A program made the position numbers and the translations under genes. Shown here piece after piece: positions 1 to 12,291 of a stretch of DNA of 64,000 nucleotides. Source of the DNA: Costus lasius (lineage: Eukaryota; Streptophyta; Magnoliopsida; Zingiberales; Costaceae); the NCBI GenBank assembly GCA_027563935.2, contig CM050449.1:14460501-14524500 (forward strand). The letters are read 5' to 3'. How positions within the stretch are numbered: the stretch's first letter is position 1; every line of letters starts with the position of its first letter. A model generated the notes under the pieces. It did not search any database. It saw only the letters and a program-made list of their open reading frames with translations, and was not told where the DNA came from.

Positions 1-1408
1 CTATCTCCTTGAGGTTGTCTTCTTTCTGTGGTTAATTGCATGAAGGAAATCCAAGTCCATATTGCATCCGAGATTCTAATGATCGAGGTAATGTAGCCGT
101 TCATACTAGTAATTATCTGTAGTTGATAAGTAAATCACCAGAAAATTCCATCATAAATAATTTTGGTTGAACTTTTTTTTGCAAGATCTTGACTGACTAT
201 TAGTATGGATCTGAGCATATTGCTCGTAAGTTGGTGCAGGCTGATCAAAGATATTTGATAGCTAAAGACAATAGTCTAAATGTGTGATACTTCAAAAGGT
301 TGTTATGAGCAAATTGGATAGCACAAATGAAAGTCTAAAAGCACTAGTAGATTGTATGAAAGAATCAAATACTGTCATTGGAAAAGAACAACTTTATAGG
401 CATAAAGCACTAGAATATTCCAAAAAGGATATATATGAAGAGTTGAAATGGATTAGAGTGTCACATCAACAAATTGCGCGTGCTTATGTGACTCTTAAGA
501 GTAGCAAGAAGAAAACTAGAAGTATTTAATGAGTTGAAGAAAACTAGACTTTTCTTTTCGGCTCGAGAGGAAGTACGCTTAGAAGTATTTAATGAGTTGA
601 TTGGTGATTGCCTTATTTAGGTGCTTTTGAGGAGTTTTTATTTAACTTTTCTGTTTTGCAGGTTGTAGTTAACTTATAACTATGGACTATACTGTGCTTT
701 GGATCGTGTGATGTTGGATTGTGTTTGAATATTTAACTTAGTATTATAATTGACTATGGAACTGTTTGATTTGTTTGTGAAGCAATGTAGTTGGTATTGA
801 ACTTTTCTATTAGTTGTTACTTAAATATGGACTATATTGTGTTTGGAGTTTAAGTTGTTGAGCTAATATATCGTTCAACCACGCAGTTGGAGTTTATGAT
901 GGGACGTCTAATTTGTTCATTAATCTTTTAATTACTCAATCATTGAAGGTATTTTTTTTCATGTTGTCTCACTTTAATCTATTATCCTCTCTACTAACAT
1001 GACCTTTAATTCTTTATATTCTTAAGAGTGTTATAGTTCACTTGAGCCAGCCAAATTTGGAAGGGAGTGAAATTAATAATGAATTGAACAAAAAAAAAAA
1101 AAGGCTTTCATTCACATCCATTCTCGTTACTATAGGTTTTGTGGTGAGATTTGCCTTGTTAGTTACATGGTTGTGGATAGATCTCGACTAGTTAAATTTT
1201 TTTCTAGTTAATTTACTCTGACGTTAGACTTGTCAGCCAAGTCCGATTGTAAATACTCTTTTATCTTATTAAGGGTTTAATGTTTTTACTTTTAATTATG
1301 TTTAATAACTTGTTTCTTTGGAGGGAAATATGAAGGAAAAGAAAAAATTCTTTAGAGGAAAAAGTGAAGGAAAAAAAATTCGGAGGGATCAAAACTTAGA
1401 TTTTCTCT
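1..1408. other. AT-rich flank, one unrecognised short ORF
   Basis: No gene is recognised here. An 81-codon ORF at 284-529 on the plus strand encodes a lysine- and serine-rich, helical-looking peptide ending in SSKKKTRSI. It has no motif I can name. It could be the last exon of a gene starting left of the window, or a piece of a transposase accessory protein. The rest is AT-rich sequence with homopolymer runs and no other signal. Confidence 0.25.
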
Positions 1409-1579
1409 CGTTTTAGGTGAAAAACTCAAAGGAACAAACATTTTATTTTTATTTTTTAATTTGTTTTATTTTTTTAAATAATAATAATTCTTTCGTTTTA
1501 GACGAAAAACTCAAAGGAACAAACATTTTATTTTTATTTTTTAATTTGTTTTATGTTTTTTAAAATAATAATAATTCTT
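1409..1579. repeat. Tandem duplication, two copies of about 85 bp
   Basis: The segment beginning CGTTTTAG at 1409 is repeated almost unchanged from 1494. Both copies hold AAAAACTCAAAGGAACAAAC, then a T/A-rich run, then ATAATAATAATTCTTTC. The period is 85 bp. The copies differ at only a few bases, so the duplication is recent, or kept alike. Confidence 0.85.
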
Positions 1580-1697
1580 TCAATTTTTTTCTTTTTAAAA
1601 AATAGAAGATCTGAAAAGGAAAATTATTTTATTATTTTATTATTTTTTTCTTATCTTTTAGTTTTCTCTCTTTGAAAAGAAACGAACCATAAATTTA

Positions 1698-2928
1698 GGT
1701 TGTGTTTACTGGCAGTGACGGAAAAAAATGAGGGACGAGAAAAATAAAAGAATGGAAAAATAGGAGGAAGGGATCGGTGCATCACGTGAAGAATAATGTG
1801 ATTTAGATGGCGTACAGCTCCCGTCCGCGAGGTCACCACGCGCAAAGTTGTCGTTCTCGAGGTCTCCATGTGCAAGCAGTCGCGTCTGTGAGGTCACGAG
1901 GTTGGTGTCCATGCAAGGTCGATGGTAGCGGGAGCAGTCGGCGTCGCGTGAGCAGTGGGTGTCACACGAGCAGTCGGCATCGCACGAGCCACCAACGTCC
2001 AGCAGTAGAGGTCGTTGTCCGTGCGAGGTTGCGAGCAGTAGGGCTGTTCAGAAAACCAACCGAACCGAAAAAACCGACCGAATCGAACCGAATGGGCGGT
2101 TAACCGAATGGATCGGTTCGGTTCATGGTCGGTTTTTTGGGTATAATGGTTCGGTTCGGGGAAAAAAATTTCATCGGTTAACCGAACCGACCGATATATA
2201 TATATATATATCTCAAAATAATTTTGATTGTATATCTAGTGTAATGGTTAAAGGTTATTTTGTAAGTTAGTAGGTCATGGGGTCAAAATCCATTCACTAC
2301 AACTTAAAAATTAATTATTTTACCTATATAATTATCAAATAATAATATTTAATAATTAAAGTTAGTTTAAAAATTAATTTTTTAAAATATTTAATAGTCA
2401 AAGTCAACTTTTTAAAATAAATTTTAGTAAATAAATTATAATCAGTTAACCGTGGTTAACCGGTACCGTTTAACTATTTGACTGGTTAACCGGTCCAACG
2501 GTTCGGGAACGGTTCATGATTTTTCCGAACCAATTAGTTCGGTTAACCAGTTGACCATGGTCAATGGTTCGATTAACCGAACCATGAACAGGCCTAGCGA
2601 GCAGTCAGCGTCCATCTGTGAGCGAGTCGATGTTCAACGGTAAGATCGCCGCCTGGGAACAGTCAACGTCTGTGAGTCGTCGACGTCTAGCGGTAGAGGC
2701 GGCAAGCAGCGGTAGAGACAACAATGTCGGCAAGAAGAGGCGTCTGTGAGCTCGCGCCTCACGTGTATAAAATCCACCCAATTTGGGCGGATGAGAAACG
2801 AGAATTTTTGCCCTCGTTTATCTATTTTATTTTCCCTTCCTTCGATTCGTCTGTGATCTATCCGGGTAAACTATAGATTTTTAGTCTTCATCCATTCTTT
2901 CTTAAAATCCTTTTCGGTAAACATAGTG
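1698..2928. mobile_element. PIF/Harbinger-like non-autonomous element, copy 1
   Basis: The left end reads GGTTGTGTTTACTGG. The reverse complement of the right end reads CACTATGTTTACCG, giving a short imperfect terminal inverted repeat around TGTTTAC. Both ends are flanked by TTA (1695-1697 and 2929-2931), the TWA duplication typical of PIF/Harbinger elements. The interior is GC-rich and full of iterated GAGCAGT/GTGAGC words, unlike its AT-rich surroundings. Near the right end lies a motif with a near-palindrome (CCGCCCAAATTGGGCGG) and the word GAGGGCAAAAAT when read on the minus strand. The same motif occurs in the elements at 20362 and 57100. No transposase is present. The assignment rests on TIR and TSD only. 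Confidence 0.55.
2039..2596. mobile_element. hAT-type MITE nested in the Harbinger-like element
   Basis: The ends are TAGGGCTGTTCA and TGAACAGGCCTA, an inverted repeat with one mismatch. They are flanked by a perfect 8-bp duplication GCGAGCAG at 2031-2038 and 2597-2604, the duplication length of hAT elements. The 558-bp interior is rich in GGTTCGGTTAACCG words arranged symmetrically, and has an AT-rich centre with a short TA run. It has no coding capacity. It sits inside the element at 1698-2928 and is therefore younger than it. Confidence 0.85.
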
Positions 2929-3184
2929 TTAGTGTTTGACGTTTTTCAAGTCTCAATATGATGATACTTATGTTTTGTTATGTAAATTTAACCATTTGAT
3001 AATTTAATATTCGGCTTAATAGTTAATCATCTAACTCTATGTTTACCTAACATAGAAGCAACTTGGATATGCTAGAAGTGATGTGTGCTACACTTCCCAA
3101 TATTTCGGAATTTGCAGGACAATTAAAGTGGAATTTATTTTTATTATCTTTTTCTTATTATATTCAAAATATCGTGAACTAAAC

Positions 3185-3650
3185 GCAATCGTTAAAGGCA
3201 CGTCTCATCAACGTTTCCTTGCACGCCGGGATTTAGCCGATCCGGTTCCCCTGTTTCGTCGGAGCAAGCAACGAAGCTCGCGTGGTCCCCGCAGTGCGAG
3301 CGAATGAGAAAGTCCCATATCTATTTCCGCGATTGGGGAGAAGCACGCGATCTGCGCATCTCGGTCCTCTTCTTCCCGCATCGCGCTCTCGGTCACTTGA
3401 CCCGGTCGCTGTCTGTTGTGGGTGATCCACTCGCTTTCGACGTGGCTCGTTGTGCCGTGGCGACTGGATAACGATCCTTTATTACCGCCCCGTTGCTCTC
3501 GCTTTCTTCCCCCCAATCCCGCCTCTTCGATTCCCAATACCTGGTGTCTCTCGCCGAAGAGTGACGCGGAACTCACTCGCATCCGTTCGCTCGATCTCTT
3601 GTGGTTTTTGTCGGTCCGCCATCAGGATCCCATGTTCTTGTTGCCGATGA
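3185..3650 (+). promoter_or_regulatory. Likely promoter/5' UTR exon of the alpha/beta-hydrolase gene
   Basis: After AT-rich sequence the base composition turns GC-rich at about 3200-3640. This is what a first exon looks like in a plant gene. No ATG frame here joins the downstream coding exons. A possible donor GTATGC occurs near 3649, and the next acceptor in front of the start codon is TTGACAG at about 6238-6244. I infer a non-coding first exon followed by an intron of about 2.6 kb. The transcription start cannot be placed from sequence alone. Confidence 0.45.
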
Positions 3651-4695
3651 GTATGCAGAGTTTACCTAACATTTTCTTCTGTTTTCTTGTAGTTTCTTGG
3701 AATGATTTGATGGTGGTTTCGAAGGGAACATGAGGATTGCTGCATCCTAATATTGATCGTATCCCGCTTCTTAGCGTCGTTGAGCTGCTAGGTTGGTGAT
3801 AGTAGTTGGCTAATTTCAAGATGTTTATTGAATTGGATATAAGGTTACTTCAAAATGAAGTGATGGCCGCCGACTTGTATGCTTAGATAATGACAAAAAG
3901 ATAACTGTTTTTTTGGGATGATTCGTCTGTTAGGATATCTGCAACAGCTAGATTTCTGGTGCTGCCATAACCGATACGAGGAAAAAACAGTTTCTTTTGA
4001 CGTTGTACATGCTAGTGCTTGGAAATATTGGTCAGTTCCTGTTAACTAGCTAAACTATGGTTCAGGAATACTGCCTCATATTTATTTGCGGCCTAAACAT
4101 AGTTTAGCTTTAATCTTTTCGATGGCTATACACCTCAAACTCTCGTAGCCTCTTGGGTGGGGAATTCAATTGGTTGCCAATTAGGCGGGCACATAGAGTT
4201 GAGCATCGGTTGCCTAGGCACTCAGTATAATAAGATATAAACTATTGTTTCACCTTTGATATTCGGATGTCCGATTGCTAGGTGGCGACACATTTTTTAC
4301 TTCCATTATATTTCCCATAGAGGAAATACGAGTAAAAATAAGAAAATAGTTAAAGAATGAAAAAATATATATTTATGTCGTTTCCATGATTCCATCCTAT
4401 TTGAATGAAACCAAAAAGAGAGACAAGTATCTAGCAACTTTTCCCTCCTTTTTTTCTATCCTTTTAAGAAAATAGAGAAAATTTTATTTTCTTCCTTTTC
4501 CTTTCTAGGACACACAATGTTAGAGTTTGGAATCACAAACTTGTATAAATAGTATCTTATACATAAAAAATGACAATAATAAATTTTGGTAAATAGAGTA
4601 TTCAAGTTTAATGTAGTATTGTGGTTTGACAATGATTTCTCATGATACTTTTTGATTTAGTTTAAGATATATGCTTAACTATATCTATCTATATA

Positions 4696-4696
<1 letters not shown>

Positions 4697-4739
<43 letters not shown>
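4697..4739. repeat. (TA)n microsatellite
   Basis: About 21 uninterrupted TA dinucleotides, preceded by interrupted TATC/TATA units. It lies in the inferred 5' UTR intron of the hydrolase gene. Confidence 0.95.
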
Positions 4740-4740
<1 letters not shown>

Positions 4741-5399
4741 CAGATATATAACAGGTAGCACCTTTACCTTTATTAACACTAATATACAGTCTTTGTCACT
4801 ACTAAAAGAATATGACAATAGCTCTTATTGTTCCCTACGAAGAATTACATTCTACACTAGGTGCCTTGCCTATCAAATTTAGATGTACAAAACAAACTTG
4901 TAGAGTTGCTTGCAGTGAAGTTGAGAATTGGCAGCATAGCAAACTTCTAATGTTTTATGTAGAGTAAATTACAAATTATGCATAAACTATGTTGGCAATT
5001 TTTTTAGTAAATAAACTCTGTAATTTTTTATTAGGTGCATGAATTGGGGATAACTAATTAAATCAATTACATTAATTAACTATTTTGATGAGTTATTTAT
5101 GTAATTCTTGGAGAGGCTAAAGTGGTTTTTATTTAAATTGTTAATTTTCTAATGTTTAATTGAACCTCTCGTTGCAGTGACAAGTAATTCATCAAAATCA
5201 TAATAGATACACTTGATTTAAATGCTTACATAATTTGTGTGCAACAGTAATACAAAATAAAATTCACATTAAAATAAAATTGCAGGCATAATTTTGGTGT
5301 AATTTATGTAATATTCCCTTTTATAATAGGGTTGAAGACATACAAAGAATGCTGAGGATATGTAAATACTTGATTGGTAGTTTGTAGAACAATGATTTA

Positions 5400-5518
5400 G
5401 GTTGTGTTTTCTTGGACGAAAAACTGGGAGGAAAGAATGGAAAACATATTGAATCTAGTAGCATTTTTCGTCCTTTTTCATTCTTTTCTTTCAGTTTTCC
5501 GTTCAAGAAAACACATCA
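5400..5518. mobile_element. Tourist-like foldback MITE
   Basis: A 119-bp palindromic element. The left arm GGTTGTGTTTTCTTGGACG pairs with the right arm, whose reverse complement begins TGATGTGTTTTCTTGAACG. The arms extend about 50 bp and almost meet. TTA flanks both sides (5397-5399 and 5519-5521). The left end resembles that of the larger element at 1698. It lies in the 5' UTR intron of the hydrolase gene. Confidence 0.75.
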
Positions 5519-6339
5519 TTAGTGTTGAACCAGGGATTCAAAATAGCTTGTTACTACTAAAAGGTTGAATTCATTCTCATTCTATGTTGGTTGTTTTGGG
5601 AGTACGACGGTTCTGACCGAAGATATTGATCATAATGGTTTGATTCAATCCACTTCATTTCATTGAAGCTAAATTTGAGTCAAAACTGTTCATGTAGAAG
5701 ATGAGAATGTTACTTAGCTGATGTGGCCGTTCAGAACATGTCTCTTTGCCTTCCTGCTTGATTGTTGTCCTTGCCAAGTTATTTCTGCGTTTACTTTCAT
5801 TATGAAATCATTATTTTATTTTTATCTCTTCTGATGTAATGCAAAATGCACAAAGTTCTGCTGTTTGCTATCTGAATAGTTGGTGTGCTTCTGCAATTAA
5901 GATAATGTCCTATATGAGAGCTTGTAGGTTTCCATTCCACTACTCCTTTTAGTTTAGAAATTGTGAAAAACATTGCTTCATGCTTTGTGTTAGATAAACT
6001 GTAACTATAAATTTCTACCAATTATTTGTTGTCTATATCTTTGGATTAGTTCCTGTAGGTCTTACTGTTGCTCGTGTACCCTCTTAGTTTATGTCATGCT
6101 GTGCATTTATTGTAGAAGGCGTTTTTAATGCATGAGACAAGAACATGCTTGTATGTCCGGGAGTTCTGCTCCTCCATGAAGTTAACAATTTCCCCCCCAA
6201 GTTATTTACGTGCCTTTATTTAACTTTCATGCCTATGGTTGACAGGTGGCTCACTTCATGTGTGTAGTATTGTTTGGTTCATGATGGTACAACTAGGAGA
6301 AAAAGCATTCCTTCTCTATTTTTTTCATTTGGTATAGCA

Positions 6340-9300
6340 ATGGATGATTATATTGATCGTCTCCTGGAATTGGCTTCATATTTAAGTCACCATCTGATAC
6401 AATTCATCGGTGAGTTTTTTTTTAGAAAAATCTTTTTCATTTGTATTTTTCCATCGATACTGTAGAAGATGGACCACTTTACTGAATACATGATTTTGTT
6501 CAAGTTGACTGTGTGTTTGAGGCAACATCCAGCTACTTTGCTTAAACTTTTCTGAAGTTTTAATGCATCAAGAAATTCACAACCTTTAGATATTCTCATA
6601 GTATATTTGTAATTTTGTATTATTCTAGTATACAAGAAATTATCTCCTGCACAAGGTTACCAACCAACCAGGGTTTGGACAGAACGTGGTATACAGTCTT
6701 GGTCCTTTTGTTTCCATTATTTAATATAAAACCATTGGTACTATGGCTCACAAAGGCAAATTTGTTGAGATGCAAAGATTTTCAATATATTTGCCAATCT
6801 GTCTATTTTCAAATAATAATCACCCTTTGGAAAAGCTATTTGTTTTCGGCTTTTATTTCTGAGCCTTTTCTACTTTATTTTCTGTAATAACTCAAATAAT
6901 TCACAATTCTTGAAAGACTCAATGAGGTGTGTAAATTTTAGGTACCAATGTGGTTATGATTTTTTTTACTGTTTTCTGAAACTAAATTTTACATCCTGAC
7001 AAGACAGTTTTGACATCATTTTTTCCAGATAAGGTTGATTGTAATAGCAAATCCCATAGCTGAGCTGATCAATTATCCATTTCTGTCTTATAAGGACAGA
7101 CGTCTTTTGCTGATTTAAACCTAGCATTTTCACAACTAACGTTGTTTAACATTCTATTTCTTTGCAGGGGACATTCTTTGTAGTGATGTTGCAAGATTCT
7201 CAAAAGTTACCCAAGCTTCAATCTTTGAATATCATGAGACGAATTTGGATAACATTCATTGTTCCTGTCAAGGAGATTATTCAGTTTCATCCAGTCTACC
7301 AAATGCCTATTGTCTAGAATCTGAAAGTCTGATTATCAACCATAAATGGAATCACAGAATTGTTGGGTCAAAGAAATATTCATGTTTGATAAATCGACTG
7401 TATGTTATCGAACTTTACTATGATATCTTCTGATGAATTTTTTTGTGGTATTGTTGGTTTGCAACTATGGTGTTCTGTGTAGTCTTTTGATCCAAAATTT
7501 GCTCTAGTTGGGAGACCACAATTCACTACTATCTTTATCTCCAAAGATATGAATAACTCTGTTTAACATTACTTCTCCAGTTAATGCGCTTCCTATAAAT
7601 ATCTACTAGCTATCTGTATTTAAGGTTAAGTGACTGCTCACTTCTGACCTAGAGTAATATGACCATGAACTATTTGAAGCTGTAGTTGCATCTTGATTCT
7701 TCTTGTACTTATTATTTTACTTTCTTTATTACATATTTTACAAAAATTGAACATTATATGTCAGCTTTCCATTCGTCTCAATGTTATCTCCAGCACTGGC
7801 ATCAGTATAGAAGCTCTCTTTTCTCCTGATTCATTTGCTTCTTTTACATCATCTAATCATGGTTCAAGAGCTTGGAAATCAGATTTCTTTCCAATCACTT
7901 TTGAGATTTCTTTAAAAGGGTGGTAAATCAGATAGCTCACCATCAAAACATAGTTACGCAGCCAACAAGCAATTTGCGTCTGTTGCTCTAATTGTGTAGC
8001 CCTTGCATTTGAATTTATGGTACACAGTGATCAATTACATTATTTCTCCTAATTCATCCAAGAGCAACCAATTAGTGCTCTATTAATCAAGGACCCATGG
8101 TACCAACGGGGTTGGCCGGTATACAAACTGCCTGAACCCAGCGGTTTTTTATTCCTTGCTCTACTTAAATATTGCATCGGTATCATTGGCTAATTTAAGA
8201 TTTCATGCTCCTTCCAAACTTCTTTCGATTTTTTACTGTGCAATTATGCAGGTTATTATTTTCAATAAGTGGTCTAAAAATAGCTGGTCGATTGATATTC
8301 ACCTGTTCAAAATGCTTTTGCCGTCCACTCATGCAGATTAGCGTACAACTGCAAGGGTAAGATAATTTCTTTACTACTACATGCAAGTTTGTTTAGTCTA
8401 GTTCTTTCTATGCTCACGGTTTTGAACATCAGCAAAACCAATCAAAAAAATTCTTGCCAGCAAGTGTGGCTCAATTCAAAAGTTGGTTGTCAAATACATT
8501 GAACTCATTGGGGTTTGCACTCTTCTTTTGTGTTATAGGACCATATCCCGTGTGAAGAGAACATTGCAGGGGTCTTCTGATGATATTGGGTGGCTGCAAA
8601 AGGCTGAACAACCTCCTGTGGAAGATGGTACAACCCATTTCATGGAAATGCTTCATGATGTCAGGTAATCAGTTTTTTTCCATGAAACATCTCTGGGTAG
8701 TCTGAGGTGTATGGTTGTATCTAGTTTTTTTAATTTTTGGCATAAGTAACTGCTTCTACGTTATGTGGAAGCTTATTTGCTTTTTATGCGATATTCTTGA
8801 GTGTTCCAACATGATTGTACGTGGAGATTGAAATATTCGTTTACATTAATGGCTGGATGACTACCTCTGCTGCCAAAAATTAGGATGACTGTGAATGGGC
8901 AAGTATCATTACTTGTTAGTGTAATTGTTGTCATTTCATACACCCTAGTCAAAAAAAAAATAGAATCTAGTATGCAGCAGTTATTTACCACTCGCTGGAA
9001 AAAAGTTGTTTCCCAAGAGCTATTCAACCAATAAAACATGACCTCTGTTGTCCAAGGTAGCCAACTTTGTAACCCAAAGAGACAAAGTATGAGACTTAAT
9101 CCTATATTTAAGCAGCAAAAGATATAGCCTGATTTCAGCTAAATGTAGGAATCCAATCATCAGAATGCACACTAATAGTGAAGTATAACTGTTTTAACTT
9201 GTCGATTCCCGGTAACCAAATTGCTGGAAACATGTTTGTTCATGTAGAGCAGATGAAAATATGAGAATGAACAGATTGCAGTGTCCGTTTGATAGTTACA

Positions 9301-12291
9301 CACTCTTTGCACTTCACTAGGAATCAACAATTTGGTACATTCTGATGTTTTCTTATACTTGTATGCATGTATAACTGTTTTAACAATGATGCATCAATTT
9401 GGTCAGTTATAACGTCATACTAACTCATGTTACTTGTATTTGTTTTATTATGCAAATTATAGTGATACAATTTTTATCTTCACATTTCCAGAAATGGCAT
9501 ACATCGTCTCCCTGACAATCTCATTTATTTGTTAATTCCTGGTGAGGTTTCTTTTTGTTAATATGAGGTGCCAAGACAAACATGGTAGTCACGACAGACT
9601 AATACATCTCTTAAATGATTAATTTGCAGGGCTTTTCAGCAACCATAGCCCCTTGTATTTCGTGAATACCAAAAAATGTTTTTCCAAGATGGGTCTAACT
9701 TGTCATATTGCCAAGATTCACAGCGAGGTAAGCTTAATTACCAGAAAGTCAGTATAGATTGCTCATGTAAAAAAAGCAAAGTTGTGTTGCAATTTATGAA
9801 CTTTAATTATATATGGTAAATTTTGTAAATTATTAATTATATTAGTTATTAGTGAGCTAAAGGTATTAGTTTTACCATGTTCATGGATTAATTGATGTTA
9901 AGTGTTGGATGCGGATTGAAGCGTATATAATGGATTAGGTTGTAATATGTAGGATATATAAGGGATTACTCTCTCTCTCTCTCCTCTCCTTTATCTCATT
10001 CTCCTCTCAACCCTAGTACCATGCATGAAGTTCGTGTAAGAGCAAAACTATTCTCTTCTCATTTATTTCTATTTTTTCTCTCATTTATCTCATTCCTCAT
10101 TCTCTTTCAGTAGGAACCAAAAGGAAAAGAAAATAAAAAAATGGGAATAAAAAATAAAAATAGCCAGAAAAAAGAAAATAGCAAAAAAGGTGGAAATAGA
10201 AAAATATTTTTAAAAAAGAAAAAGAATCATTGGCATGCAAATTTCTTTCAGGAGGTATTGACATTAGGAAACGCTTGGGTTGGTTCAACTCACCAAAGCC
10301 AAGCTCTTCGATGTAGAGAAGAATGATTGATGCAATTTATGGAATTTTAGTTGTATGTGGGTAATCGATACTTGAGATTATTACTCTCCCCCTCCCCGTG
10401 TCCTCTCTTCTCTCTCTTGGCAACAAGACTCTCGCTCTATCTCTTTATTTCTATTATGCTCTTCCTCTCATCTCTCCATATCATCCTCTCTTCTACCTCT
10501 TTCATTTGCTTTCACTTTTATATGATGCAATGTCATTCTATTTGACACCACTGATGCGAAAGATAACACTAGAATGGTCCACTTATGTATCAAATCCTAA
10601 CTAAATTGTAGCTTCTTTTTCAATAGAATAGCTTTTTACCTGTTAACATGGTTGAATATTGGGATTTTGGCAGTGCAATAAAATGCGGTAATGTCAAAAT
10701 ATTTCTCCAGATTCTGTCATTTATGTGCCTTATACCAATGACCATTAGAATGGTCTAGCCCAAGCTTGGACTTAAATCTTTAATTTTAAATCCTTCTAAT
10801 AAGACCACTCCTGATATCCCTCGTACATCTAGGCAGTGGGACTTTTTTTTTGTCATTTTCAATATTTCTCTTTAACAACAGTTTCCAATTTTTATAGTTT
10901 TCAGATTTCTTTTTTGTTAGAAATCGTTTGTTATACCATGTTTTCAATCTAACCTTTATTTTCATCCAAAATGAAAATTTAAATGCTACCTAATAAATAT
11001 ATAACCTATAATTTTTGTTGTTTTCATTTATAAGATATTTTACTTCATTAATTCAAGGATAATCACACTATTTATATCCCTTTGCTGGATGTCCATTACC
11101 AATTTCATTATCTAGTGCAACACTAAGGGCATAAGCTGTTTGGAAACTTGCGTCCGAAAGTGGACTTTTAAACTGCACTGTTAGATTTCACAGAAGACAG
11201 GAGCCCATAAAACCTTGTATTTTAAGAAATGTGGTATCTTAATCTTAGTGTTCATTTACTTTGGTGGAAGATACTTGAATTTTCTGTTTGTGAGAATGAA
11301 ATTATTAAGAGCTTACTGTTTACAGAAACTATTCTGTTTTGAACTGACGAGCATCTTAGAATAATTAAGCTTAATACTGATTAGTTATTACGATCCTTTA
11401 GGCCTCGGTAGAGAGGAATTCATGGGAACTCAAAGAATACATTGAGGAGTTGTACTGGGGATCTGGAAAGCGTGTGATGCTTCTTGGACATAGTAAAGGT
11501 GGTGTTGATGCAGCAGCAGCGCTTTCAATATACTGGTCAGACCTGAAGAATAAGGTCGCTGGCCTAGCATTGGTTCAGAGCCCTTACGGCGGTAGCCCCA
11601 TTGCTTCAGATATACTCCGAGAAGGCCAGATTGCCGACAAGGAGGCTCGTAGAGTCATGGAGTTCATAATATGTAAAATAATCAAGGTAGGTTTTTGGTA
11701 CAATCCTGGCAAGTTCAATTATTTAAAATGGTCTCTATATCATGTATTTCAACCATAGTCTTTTCTTCACAGGGCGATATGAGGTCTCTGGAGGATCTTA
11801 CATATGAGAAGCGAAAGGATTTCATCTCAAAGTACAGATTTCCAGTAGATCAAGTCCCAGTAGTTTCATTCCACACAGAAGCTAGAGTGGCTCCTGGAGT
11901 CATTGCTACGATGTCTCGTATTGCCCATGCTGAGCTCCCATGGCTTCCCCTGCCTCATTTCTCATTCATGGGCGATGAGTTTGATTCAGGGAACTTTGGT
12001 CGCAAAGTTCCTGTTGTCTTCCCCTTGGCTGCTGCAATGGCGATTTCCGCGTTGCACCTAAAATTGCGATATGGAGAGGAAAGTGATGGACTAGTGACAA
12101 GGCGCGATGCTGAGGTTCCTGGATCAGTAGTTGTGAGATTAGAACGGAAGCTAGACCATGCGTGGATGGTGTACTCTACCAAAAAGAAGAATCAGCTTGA
12201 GGCAGACGCTACTGAGATGTGCGAAGCTATGCTAGCCATGCTTCTGGAGTCTGGAAGGAAGAGGCACGGAGATGTAATAGATAAGATATAA
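6340..12291 (+). CDS. Plant alpha/beta-hydrolase, lipase-like
   Basis: Likely a serine ester or lipid hydrolase; the substrate cannot be told from sequence. Coding exons: 6340-6409, 7168-7399, 7794-7922, 8539-8664, 9492-9541, 9630-9727, 11402-11686, 11773-12291. All junctions are GT-AG and join in phase, giving 502 residues and a TAA stop. The fold core is visible: a strand motif near YLLIPGLFSNH, the nucleophile elbow GHSKGG (Ser in GxSxG), a likely acid in the segment DGLVTRRDAEVPG, and a late His in LDHAWMVYS. No clear signal peptide or membrane segment is seen. The ATG at 6340 was chosen because it starts a compact exon; an in-frame ATG at 6274 would add 22 residues. Exon 3 is the least certain, but its acceptor (after ATCTCCAG) and donor (GTG|GTAAAT) both keep phase and lead into a tryptophan before the conserved block RTLQGSSDDIGWLQ. 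The family is conserved among plants and mostly uncharacterised. Confidence 0.85.
9783..10560. repeat. Diverged direct repeat pair, possible old LTR remnant
   Basis: Two segments begin alike: TGTTGCAATTTATGAA at 9783 and TGATGCAATTTATGGA at 10328. Each is followed by an AT-rich stretch and then a CTCTCTC-rich tract that includes ATTTATTTCTATT. The second copy lacks about 130 bp of the middle of the first. An LTR pair of a decayed small retroelement would look like this. No primer site or target duplication could be confirmed. It lies within an intron of the hydrolase gene. Confidence 0.3.

Noticed and set aside
3208..3733. ORFs in the GC-rich first exon of the hydrolase gene
   Set aside because: None joins the downstream coding exons in phase or resembles a known protein; best explained as 5' UTR.
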